A model generated the notes under the pieces. The model made no database searches. It worked only from the letters and a program-made list of their open reading frames with translations, and was not told the DNA's origin. Below, one piece after another: positions 1 through 9,822 of a stretch of DNA of 64,000 nt. This stretch comes from Pyrenophora tritici-repentis. Its lineage: Eukaryota; Ascomycota; Dothideomycetes; Pleosporales; Pleosporaceae. Position numbers and translations under genes: made by a program. Where the stretch lies: NCBI RefSeq assembly GCF_003171515.1, contig NC_089399.1:1674001-1738000 (forward strand), given 5' to 3'. Numbering within the stretch: position 1 is the stretch's first letter; the number at the start of each line of letters is the position of its first letter.

Positions 1-437
1 TATATATCGTGAACTTGACAAGTCTGTTGTATCTTTTACGTGGTGACAATGTTATAGAATGCGCACTCGTTAGAAAACCTTGGGTAAGTCGCTGCAAAAG
101 CCGCGGCAACACTGGACTCGACCTAAACAAGTAATCCGCGGAAAGTGACTCGCTATAGCCAATTAGCCGGCACATGAACCGACGTCGGTGTTTCTGCCGT
201 GGATAGCTTCATCTCATATGCCGACAACCCCACCACAAACCGCTTCGGAACATCGGAAAGGTAAGCGGAATGGATGGTTGGAGGGGAACTTGCATCATTC
301 TTCCACATCCCCGTCCCCTCTCTCTATCCTTTCTGCTCTTTCTCGCTCTCAGAAATTCACTCCTTACATCCTCGGATCCTCACAGTCACCACCCCTAAAA
401 GAGTCCATCCAGCAAACACACATACACACGCACAACC
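1..437. other. 5' flank of the aldolase gene
   Basis: No credible gene is seen. The final ~150 bases before the aldolase ATG are rich in C and T (CT-rich stretches around 300-420), as is common in promoters and 5' leaders of highly expressed fungal genes. The reading frames that start here (188 and 274) are shadows running into the aldolase. Confidence 0.6.
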
Positions 438-1325
438 ATGGCGCCCGACCTCTCCCAAAACAAAGCCGTCAAGCTCGTCGCCCACGCGGCCGCCAACAAA
501 TATGCAATCTGCGCAACATGCTGCTACAATGTCGAAGGCATCCTAGCCTCAGTCCGCGCCGCAGAAGCCAAGCGCGCACCCCTCATCATCCAACTCTTCC
601 CCTGGGCCATTACCTACGCCAACGGCGTCCTCCTGCACGCCGCTCGCGAAGCCGCCGACAAAGCCTCTGTGCCCGTAGCCCTGCACATGGACCACGCACA
701 GACGCCAGAAATGGTCAAGCGCGCCGCGGATTTCGAACACGGCTTCGACGGCATCATGGTCGACATGTCGCATTTCGACGACAATCTTGCCAAGACGGCG
801 GAGCTGGTGCGGTACTGTAACGAGCGGGGGATCATCACCGAGGCCGAGCCGGGACGCATTGACGGTGGGGAGGACGGCGTGGGGGATCTGAGCGAAATGG
901 GGTTGGAGGCTATTCTAACGACGCCGGAGCAAGCCGAGGAGTTTGTGGCTACGGGGATTAATTGGCTCGCCCCGGCGTTTGGTAATGTGCATGGCAAGTA
1001 TGGGCCCAAGGGGCCGCAGCTGGACTACCCCAGGCTGAAGAATGTACATGCGAAGGTGGGGGATCGCGTGGCGCTTGTGCTGCATGGTGCGGGTAAGGAG
1101 TGGTTCCAGGAAAAGTTGCTCAAGGAGTGCATTGAGTGTGGTGTGGCAAAGGTGAATATTAATGATGCGTTTAATAATGACTTTTTGGAGGTTATGCAGA
1201 AGCATGCGGATAAGACGCCGCTTACGGGCTTGATTGAGAAGGCGACGGACGCTATGCAGAAGAGTATCGAGGATTATATTGTGTGGATGGGTGGTGCGGG
1301 TATGGCGGATAAGATTCAATTGTAG
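438..1325 (+). CDS. class II (zinc) ketose-bisphosphate aldolase family protein
   Basis: Intronless 295-aa protein of the class II fructose/tagatose-bisphosphate aldolase superfamily (GatY/KbaY/FbaA-like), which cleaves ketose bisphosphates to dihydroxyacetone phosphate and an aldehyde. The family signatures are present: LHMDHAQ (zinc-binding HxDH region), AFGNVHGKYGPKGP (second zinc His), LVLHGAGK (third zinc His in the LHG turn) and KVNINDAFN (the NIN-D substrate/phosphate site). Length fits the GatY/KbaY branch (~285 aa) rather than the ~350-aa yeast Fba1 branch, so this is probably a paralogue of the glycolytic enzyme and its true substrate is uncertain. The ATG follows ACAACC, a good fungal start context. 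Coding-strand composition shifts from C-rich in the first third to G-rich later. Confidence 0.88.
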   Translation: MAPDLSQNKAVKLVAHAAANKYAICATCCYNVEGILASVRAAEAKRAPLIIQLFPWAITYANGVLLHAAREAADKASVPVALHMDHAQTPEMVKRAADFEHGFDGIMVDMSHFDDNLAKTAELVRYCNERGIITEAEPGRIDGGEDGVGDLSEMGLEAILTTPEQAEEFVATGINWLAPAFGNVHGKYGPKGPQLDYPRLKNVHAKVGDRVALVLHGAGKEWFQEKLLKECIECGVAKVNINDAFNNDFLEVMQKHADKTPLTGLIEKATDAMQKSIEDYIVWMGGAGMADKIQL

Positions 1326-1595
1326 ATGTGGGAAGGGTTTGGTTTGGTGTAAAAGCGAGTGTGTAAATAGGGATATTGTGAAAGAGATTATCATTTCATC
1401 TGTTTAATACTGGATTGATGGAATGCAAATGTCGAGAATACACTTCGACACTTCAGCTAAACATTTATGCTCCCTTGGTACACCATTTAATTAAAGAATA
1501 TAAATCCATCCCAAACCACCCCCCTATTAAGATAATTAAACAATCCGCAAAAAACTCATCTGGCCGCTCCTCCCTGCGTTACACCCCTATCAACA
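1326..1595. other. convergent 3' intergenic space
   Basis: A 270-bp A/T-rich spacer between the 3' end of the aldolase and the 3' end of the cysteine-rich protein on the other strand. Nothing coding is seen. Confidence 0.5.
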
Positions 1596-2457
1596 TTATG
1601 CCCTGTAGGCCATCTCCTCAGGAACCTCAATCTCCTCAGGATAAACACAGCGTCCACCACAGTCCGCGCCTCCCTTAGTAGGATCACACTCATCCCTCGA
1701 ATCATCCATGCAAACCTTGAGTGGATCCTCACACTTGAAGCCACCGAACCCACCACACAGCTTATCCTCCGCACAAACACCGAGCTGGTCGCAAGCCGGG
1801 CCACAAGAACCAGGGATAAACGGGTTAGCAATGCAAGCAAAACCAGTAGGGCAGTCAAGAGTAGGTCCGGCACGACCACCACCGCAGACCTGGTTGGTGG
1901 GCTTAGCAGTGGGGGTGGCGACTGGGTAGCGGGTCGAAGTGGAAGTCGAAGTACTGGTTTGAGTGATGGTGAGAGTGGTGCGAGGAGGGCAGGTTTCGTA
2001 AACCGGGTAAGCGCCGCCGCACTTCTTGTGGCAGGCTGTCTTTGCTGCGTTGCCGCAGTAGCAGGATTCTGGCCAGGACTGGGCGCAGAAGACTGGCTCA
2101 CACTCGCATGTCTCCTGGGGTGGGTTGACGGGGCAGGGCTGGAGGTTTTTTTAGATGTTTGTTGGGTGAGGAGATGGGAGGTGGGTGGATGTACCTTGTA
2201 GACGGGCGTGTAGTCGCGGCACTTCTTCTTGCATGCTGTTTCCTGGTCGTTCTGGCACTGGCACAGATTCTGTAGTGTAATCGGTCAGTCCATCATTCTC
2301 ATACACTCCAGTGCTCAAGGAGGAGTCGTTTACGTACCGCTGCGTTAGACGTGTCGCAATCGAACTTTGGGCAAGTAGCCACACACTTTTCGGTCGTGGG
2401 GTACTTTCCAGCAAGAACAGAGCCGAACAAAGGAAGGAGAAAGTAGATGGACTTCAT
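1596..2457 (-). CDS. secreted 28-cysteine protein
   Basis: Three-exon gene, exons 2457-2338, 2269-2195 and 2138-1596, giving 245 aa. All introns are phase 0 with GTACGT or GTACAT donors and CAG acceptors. Residues 1-16 (MKSIYFLLPLFGSVLA) form a signal peptide. The mature protein has 28 cysteines: a first block of short CxC/CxxxC motifs, a Ser/Thr/Pro linker (~residues 118-140), and a C-terminal block reading CPTGFAC...LCGGFGGFKC...VCMDD...CDPTKGGADCGGRC. The last pattern (CGG-x-GxxC ... CDPxxGGADCGGxC) recurs in secreted fungal proteins of unknown function. The reading frame at 1556-2101 on the same strand is a shifted shadow of exon 3. A wall-associated or effector-like role is inference only. 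Confidence 0.82.
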
Positions 2458-3915
2458 TTTTGCTGGAGGAAGAATTGGTAGTGCTACTGTTCAAGAAAGA
2501 TAGGCCGTGGATGAGAAAGCTCTGTTTGAAGCGTGATGAGCAAGTGAATACCATATCGACATCTCACAGAGACATATATATATCAAAATCACGTGCCCGA
2601 GCGCTTGAGTAGCATTTCCTGTTTTTGTTTTTGGTGGCCTGTCGTGTATTGGATATTTCTTCTTTGAGAGTTCCGGAGCCAAACTTTGCTGAGCAGTGAT
2701 GTTGCCAAGTCGCACTTGATGTCGAACCGGCGCGCCCAACGTACCCAGCATACTGCTCCCGCCAAGACGGCCATCGGCAGTCAGATTGGTCTGATCGCGC
2801 GCGTCCCGAAGTATTGCAGCGTTATGGTGTAATGAACACGAGATCTTAGCTTCCTCCCCGCGTGCTGAGCAGCTAATGCGCCAAACACTATGACATGAGC
2901 TTGATGATGATGATGATGATGCAACATTCCACATATGGAGAAGTGTCGGCCCGGGGAATACAAGACATGCGGTATGGTAACATGGGGCAAAGATATTTCT
3001 TGGTCGAACCAAGTCATTGTTGCACAATTAGGTGTGAGGAATGTCGTCAATGCTAGGGAGAACGTTAAGTTCCAAACTTAGAAGTAGTCAAGCTTTCCCC
3101 GGTTACGCGGGTAGTGGTCGATGCGGGGTGCTGATCATCGCATGGTCGGGACCAGGCACCCGTCTAGATTGCATTCCTAGTAGTTCTTTTTCTTAATGCA
3201 TATGCGGCTGAAGAATACGGACCCGTTGGATGGGTATATAGGACGTGTTCATATGAACCGGATAATAACTATGCGGCTTCCGGGCTTTGCTGTCTTGGCT
3301 ATCATAATCTTGGTACTCTCCTTGCAAGCTTTGTAATGGCAATAATCTGATGTGGTGAGACTGTGGATGATGTGTGGTAAAGAACGCATTTATAAGACAA
3401 CGAGAGGCTAATATTATCATTGATCAAAACATACAATACAATCAAGATGAAAGATATGGGAGGAGTGAGGGACGAAGCTCGGTACTGCTCAGTGTCGAGC
3501 TAGTGCCAAGGCGCTAATCGTTGCTCTTATACATCCATAGCGTACCGTAGGCAATGGCTATGTAGCACAAAAAAGCCTCCTCGGCCTTTGCAGTCACGTT
3601 ATAGTCTCATGCTCGTGCACCCATGGTCAGACTTTTCATCACGAGTGAGCGCACAGCGCCAGTTCTTACGCGTCGCATTTGCCAATCATAGCCCACAGAA
3701 ACTGCAGAAAAGTCTAAATAGATGGATTGAGTAGTATGTCCGAAGGATGTCACCGCCGCTATGCCAAGCTACCTTACAATAGGCAAGTCACAGGTGTGGA
3801 ATGAGAGGTTGAGACATGTCCAAGCTCCATCGCAACGCCGGTGTGCTTCCCAGGGGTATATGCCTTCAATGTAACCAAAAGCCGTTAAGCCGAAAGTAAA
3901 TCATGAAATGTGCAA
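2458..3915. other. intergenic region with no recognisable gene
   Basis: About 1.46 kb between the cysteine-rich gene (upstream side) and the 3' end of the RING gene. It contains a (GAT)n microsatellite near 2903-2921 and a TATATATA stretch near 2575-2583, a likely promoter element for the cysteine-rich gene. The short frames show no family features. Confidence 0.5.
2903..2921. repeat. (GAT)n trinucleotide microsatellite
   Basis: About six uninterrupted GAT units in a non-coding region. Confidence 0.85.
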
Positions 3916-6377
3916 CTAGCGATTGCGGTCAACGTCTTCAGGTGGAGAACGTCGCTGAAGACCTGTAGTGTTTCGAACAGCGTCAACTCCTCGCCACACA
4001 ACAGTAGACACTGATGATGCTAGCTCGCGAAATGATGTTCCGAGTTCAGTTCCACGGGTCTCAGATGAATTGTTTCTTGACCAACCAGCTTCCACGTCAT
4101 CATCAAGCCGAGATGTGTCGCTAGGTCCAGATCTGGACATCGGTACAGGTCGCGAGGCCGAGGGCGAATCATTGCGAGCTTCAGCTGCTTGATTCTGCAC
4201 GTCATCCCCGTTGGCTAATAGTCGTGGAGAACCTGTTGGCGATACGGACTGCAGCCGGTCGTGGAACGATTGAGAAAGCGTTCTCACAACATCACCTTTA
4301 CAAATAGGGCACGTTCTCCGACGCGTAACAAGCCAAGGTGTTCTGAAAGAAGTTAGACATGATGAGTGAACGGCGATGTATATACTCACATGCAATCCAC
4401 GTGAAATTCGTGGCCACACGGTAGGCTCATGACTCGACTGACACCGTCAACATATTCCTCTAGACATACAACACACTCTCTCTGTCGACCACCGTAGCGG
4501 CGCCTCCAAGCGGCGAGCCCTGATTCGCGTTTCTCTTCTTCCTGTTCACGGGTCTCCTGTTGAACAGAGGTCGATGTGGCAGGCGCTTCAGACTCTATTG
4601 TGGAGTGTGATCGGGAAGTGGTCGATCTGGATGGAGTGGAGAAGTGTTGAAGCAGAGGAGTTGTCGGGGAAGCTACAATGGAGGTCGCAGCAGACGAAGC
4701 TTCGCTAATCGTCTGGTAGGTTCTGACAGGAAGGCGCTCAACTACAGATTTGGGAGCCCTCCATCTCCGGCGGCGTATGCGAGACCGGAGGAGAAGCAGG
4801 ACGTACACAACAGTAAGAGTGACCAACGGACTGACAACAAGCACAAGGAGGGTATCAAAGAAGGGGCTAGTCGAAACATTTGTGGGTGTTAGTGTCACCC
4901 ACAGTCCTTCGTGGTGACGACCTGAAGTATGTGGTGAAGTCTTGACTTTGCCTGAATGGGCGCCAGTCATTGACGTTATACTCCTCGTCTGCTTGTGCGA
5001 TACTGGGTGTAGGGTGTCGTCCTCGGGAGAAGACGACCGCCTCCACCAGCCCTTGTTTTTGTTTGTTGCTTTCTCGTTGTTATATTCGCCACTTCCAGGC
5101 AGTACGTTACTAGCCGATTTCGAGGCAACTGGAGTTGAGCTAGCTGGATACCGAGTTCCACTTGCTGACGATGAGGGGAGAGGCAGGAGGTCAGGATCGC
5201 GCCAATCTTGCTCGCCGATGACGAAATCATCTGATGCCTTTGTGGAAGTTGCAGTAGGAGCGGCAGACTTTGTCCGGATAGGCTTTTGGTCATCATCCCA
5301 ATCGCTAGCCTCGACCCATTGGAGATGGCCGCTGTTGGGGAGTCTTCGACTACCAGCTTTGGGAGAGCCGTCGCTCGCACCAAAGCCAATCATCGACAGC
5401 AACGAGTGCAGCCAACTGGGACGTTCCTCGTTGGTATTGCCTTTGGCTGGCCCCGCAGAATACTTCAAGTGGCCTGATGTCTGCGCAGCCTTGTCCGACG
5501 CTTGAGCAGACGAAGGCTGATTCTTGTCCTTGGTTGTGTCGGAGCCAATTTTTGGCAGCGTGGATTGCGACAGCCTACCTTCGGATGGTAAGAGCGAAGA
5601 CAAGAGATGTGCAGTCGTGTGCGAAGTGAACAGAGACGGAATCGTGATATTTGAAGTATCTCCTTTGGCATACATTCGAACGAGAGCTCCGCCGCGAACG
5701 TCGTCTCCCACAATAACAGCCTTTCCTCCGCGAGACTGGGCCCATTGAACCTTGGCCAGGAAACCACAGCCCCCGCGCTTGAGGAGTACGACCTTGCCTG
5801 CAATCTCGGCGCTCTCCTGGAGCGACTGGATATCAGCATGACCGACTCGTGGCTTGACGCGCACTTTGTCGATGTGGGGTTGTAAATGGTCGTCTGTGCC
5901 ATCGTCTTGGGCGACATGCTCTGAGGCCTGCTCGGCATCAGACGCCCTGTCCCCTTTGGATATGCCCTTGATACTCCCTGCTGACTGAGAAATGCCGACA
6001 AGGTCGTCATTGCCGTCTTCCCAGCCCGGAACGTCACTACACCCCAACTCTCCCGCACCCAAGGTATCGTCTCCGAAGCCGCTACCGACCCATAAAGGCC
6101 CGCTTAGACCATCTTTAGGCAGATCGGGCCCGAAGGCGGCTGGGCGGGCGAGGAAGAAGGTCGAGTTGTCGTCGGTCAGGCTGATAATGGCAGACGGTGG
6201 GAACAGCGAGCCTGGCGAGGAAAAAAAGGACGCGGCCTTGAAGCGGCCTCGACTTGACGCGACTGATATGACATCCTGTTCTTCGACTACGGCTGATGTG
6301 CCTATGACGGTGAATATAAGTAATACGAGGGCTATGAAGGAGCTGGCGAAGGAGAGTAGCATGCGTAATGGGCGCAT
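3916..6377 (-). CDS. PA-domain transmembrane RING-H2 E3 ubiquitin ligase
   Basis: Two exons, 6377-4390 and 4342-3916, separated by a 47-nt intron (GTGAGT...TTTCAG), give 804 aa. The first in-frame ATG is at 6377; the frame is open farther upstream but only from a TTG. An N-terminal hydrophobic segment (~residues 7-29) acts as signal peptide or anchor. It is followed by a protease-associated-like region (AGKVVLLKRGGCGFLAKV, the core of PA domains), a low-complexity stretch, a single membrane span (DTLLVLVVSPLVTLTVVYVLLLL) and a cytosolic RING-H2 split by the intron: CVVCLEEY...LPCGHEFHVDC, then ITPWL...CPICK. This PA-TM-RING order is that of the RNF13/GRAIL and plant RMR family, endomembrane E3 ligases or sorting receptors. 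Substrate unknown. A Ser-rich acidic tail follows the RING. Confidence 0.88.
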
Positions 6378-7901
6378 GTTTGCGACGGGGGGTCTTGGGC
6401 GGCGTTGGACAAAGGTGGCAAGGAGCGAAAGCAGCAAAAGGTGCTGGAGATCCAGCAGAGTTAAGGCATGGAGTGGTGCAAGTAGAGAGAGCGTAGTGTG
6501 CGCCTATTTCTAGTCACGCGGGGCAAGTTGGTGGTGAAGGGTGGGCACTGATAGATGATGCGGCAATAACAGCGGTCGGGAGGCGTCGCTACTCCGGTGG
6601 CGGCGGACGAGTAAAAACGCAGGGAATCAAAGGCAAGCAGAAGAAAGTCAGTGAATGTTTAGGTATTCAGAAGGTGCGGCTAGAAGTAGGGCCGAAGAGC
6701 GACGCGGACGTCTCTGGTGGCAGCCGGGAGACTAGCATGGGGGAGCCCGATGATGTCGTGATGGTCCCGAGGCCCTGCAGGTGGTGGAGAGTCATGGGCC
6801 ATGGGCCGCTGCCGATGTCCAGGCGAGTGTGCATGCGACCTTACCTCACGCCACTGTTGCAAACGTCAGGAACAGCGACCAACAAGCAAACAATAGCCCG
6901 ATATGCTCGATGCCATTCCATCAACGTCGGAGCAGCCTCCTCATGTGTCTGTTGGTGGTTATGAGGTTATGCAATCGTATTTGGCACCCTATCTGCCTCT
7001 TGCCCCCCCACCGCAACTTTGCGTTGTGCCATACACGGCATCCCATCATAGGTTGCATGACCCTGAGCCCATGTCAAGTCTATCTCTCTTGCTATCTCGT
7101 CAGCTGAGACACGTTGTCTCGTCTGCATGCAACGTCTGGCACCCTGGCATGGATGCAGCATCTGGAATACTTGCTAAATTCAGCGTTGTGGTGTGCAGGC
7201 CAGGGCGCGAGAAGGTTAGGCGACGCAGCACATGGTCATTCACCGTGACCCCGAGATTCATACCCAAGAACACAAACTCCAGGGAAAAAAAAATGTCTCT
7301 TACTGCGCCAAGGGCCAATAGAGGTGTGAATCCCTGCACCGCGTCGCAACCGCCGTTCTTGCCCGTGAAGATCTTGGCACCCATCACCAAATCTCAACAC
7401 CAACATGCAGCCGTGATAGAGGGCCAGGGAGAACTATGCAGTGCTGCTACAATAGTTCATACAGGAAGATATGTCTTCACTTGACAAACTCTCGGTATTA
7501 TCTGCATTCATCGATAGAGAGGAGAGGTGTGTGTGTGTGTATTGTATTCGTCTAGACCGAGCCCATGTGTCGCTCTTTCTTCTTCTGCAACACTGCTCGA
7601 GACTGCCGCATCCAGGCAGATCGTACGTCGTTCACCACTATAGCCTTCCGCTTTCTGCCTCGGAAATGGAAATCGTACGCTTTGCATCAGTGTCGCCTGC
7701 CAGCTTCACCTGCCCTGACACAGTCTACATCTCCCTCGTTCTCTTTCAAACTTCACCTTCAGCTCCTCTTACTACCACACCTACCACCATCTTCATACAT
7801 TCGTGCAATTCTACTAGTATTACCTATCCTAAAGCCCTACACGACCCTAGCATACCACTTCTCCGCCTCTCACGAACCATCAGCCACCTTCAGAGAGCTT
7901 T
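6378..7901. other. divergent intergenic region
   Basis: 1.5 kb between the divergent RING and aquaporin genes. It holds a short GT repeat (about 7527-7540) and a C/T-rich stretch (7560-7890) leading into the aquaporin start. Open frames here lack domain features, so they are treated as chance frames or leader sequence. Confidence 0.5.
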
Positions 7902-9235
7902 ATGGTCTTGCCTGGCATGAAGCAAAAGTATACCGAAGACCCCCAGCACCCTGCGGAGCCACGTCAACCTGGATGTGGATGGCTTCCAAACAGAGCTCGT
8001 CACCACTTGATCTCTTTCCTCGGAGAATATGTCGGCACCTTCCTGTTCTTGTTCTTCGCCTTTGCTGCTACACAGGTTGCCAACAACCTCCGCGGTACTA
8101 GACCCATGGATGTCGGAACTTTGCTATACATCTCTTTGGCCTTTGGTTGTTCGCTAGCCATCACAGTCTGGGTCTTCTTTCGTATCAGTGGAGGCCTGTT
8201 CAATCCCGCTGTATGTGTCAACAGACAATAGGAGCTGGCGTCTTCACTAACCTATTCCAGGTTACTTTCGCCATGGGACTTGTTGGGGCAATTGGCTGGG
8301 TAAAAGTCTTACTGCTCATACTCGCACAGACACTTGGTGCAATCACCGCAGCGGCCATTGTCTCTGGCCTCTTTCCTGGGCTACTGTCGGTCAACACAAG
8401 CCTCAGCAAGGGCACCTCAGTCACCCGAGGCTTGTTTATCGAGATGTTTCTTACATTCATGCTTCTCCTCACCATATTCATGCTGGCTGCAGAAAAGCAC
8501 AGGGCGACTTTCATCGCTCCGCTTGGAATTGGACTCGCTCTGTTCATTGCTGAATTGGCTGGTTAGTACAATCGTAGTTTGAGATTGACGAGACTGACAT
8601 GGACAGGTGTTTACTTCACCGGTGGCTCCCTGAACCCAGCACGGTCTTTCGGACCAGCTCTCATCACGGGCAAATGGCCCGGTCACCACTGGATCTACTG
8701 GCTTGGTCCTCTTCTCGGTGCGGCCATGGCGGCTGGCTTCTACCGTCTGTTGAAGACGCTCGGGTACGAGACTGCCAACCCAGGTGCAGATGGTGATGGC
8801 CGTGAGGAATACAGCACTCGGGCTTCTGATAGGACCCCGACACGTTACCAGACTGGAACAATGCGTATGTGGCCAACTCTTTCAGACGACACACCTTCTA
8901 ACTTTTATGTAGCTCTCAGTACCACCGACGGAACCGAAGAGCACGACTTTGTGATCCAGTTGCAGTCAGGTCAAATACAGCCAGCCAAGATCCATCGTCA
9001 AGCCATGCCCGCTCTGGATGGTACAACATCGACAATCACCGACAGCATCGAGAAGCCCATGACACCTACCCCAGTTCACATGCATAATCTAGACGGCCAC
9101 CGGTCCGACACCATCAACCATCCCGAAGACCGTCCACGTGCCCACCACAAACGAGGTTCCTCCCAACATGAGATGGCATCAGACTCTAGTTATCGCCACG
9201 GGCCAAATGCAGAGTCTGGCAGCTCAGAGTCATAG
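7902..9235 (+). CDS. aquaporin / MIP-family channel
   Basis: Exons 7902-8210, 8261-8561, 8607-8864 and probably 8913-9235, giving 396 aa. The third intron (8865-8912, GTATGT...CTAAC...TAG) is 48 nt and in frame, so retaining it would only add 16 residues. The MIP family forms six-helix water or glycerol channels; both NPA loops are present: GGLFNPA, with the first intron immediately after it, and GGSLNPARSFGPAL. The second loop, with NPARSFGPA, fits water-type aquaporins more than aquaglyceroporins. Hydrophobic helices include FLGEYVGTFLFLFFAFAATQV and FIAPLGIGLALFIAELAG. The C-terminal ~140 residues are hydrophilic, rich in Ser/Thr/His, and probably cytosolic and regulatory. Plasma membrane or vacuole location cannot be decided. 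Confidence 0.9.
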
Positions 9236-9822
9236 ACCGGCTCGTCGAATAGCTCGAGCTCACGCTCTCGCCGTTCGCCTAGCGCATAGGATGAGAAGTC
9301 ATCGAAAGGCATTCTCGATGGGGCGTTATACTGGCCCTGCTGTTACCTGCCCCACTTCGTACTCCAAGCATGCTTTTGTCCACACCAGTAGATAGATATC
9401 GGTGACCATCGCTGCGCTGGGAGCCTGATGGGAAGGGACATGGTATGGAAAATCTTCTATTTTGTACAGAAAGCAATTCGTCATAGCTCGGTACATTCAA
9501 GCCGTCATCATCAATACAAAGTGATAATCCCAATGAACGCGAGTTATCGTTATTGCGGTTCGTGTTGAGCACAACCGTGAGCCACCCTACCTTATCTGAC
9601 GGCCAGGGATCATCTTTTAACCATTTGGAAGTTGAGACGGGTCACTTGGCGAGGGGATTCATGTCGAGGATTACGATATGCGCCAAGCCACTCAATGACC
9701 CAAAGCACACTAGCGCGACGCGTCGACGCGTTCATTCCTTCCCCGGAATTGGGCGATGGCTTGAGATTGAACCACAGTACCAATTCTTCTCAGACATTTT
9801 CACATTTTACAGCAACGCAACA
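9236..9822. other. MSH6 promoter region
   Basis: About 590 bp between the aquaporin stop and the MSH6 ATG. Apart from the paired ACGCGT boxes listed separately, no feature is evident. Confidence 0.5.
9718..9731 (+). promoter_or_regulatory. paired MluI cell-cycle boxes (ACGCGT x2) upstream of MSH6
   Basis: Two ACGCGT hexamers lie at 9718-9723 and 9726-9731, only 2 nt apart and 92-105 nt upstream of the MSH6 ATG. ACGCGT is the binding core of the MBF complex (Mbp1-Swi6 in yeast), which drives G1/S genes including DNA-replication and mismatch-repair genes. Function here is inferred from position and identity. Confidence 0.6.

Noticed and set aside
1556..2101. 181-codon minus-strand frame
   Set aside because: It overlaps exon 3 of the secreted cysteine-rich gene in another frame; the spliced frame has a signal peptide and regular cysteine pattern.
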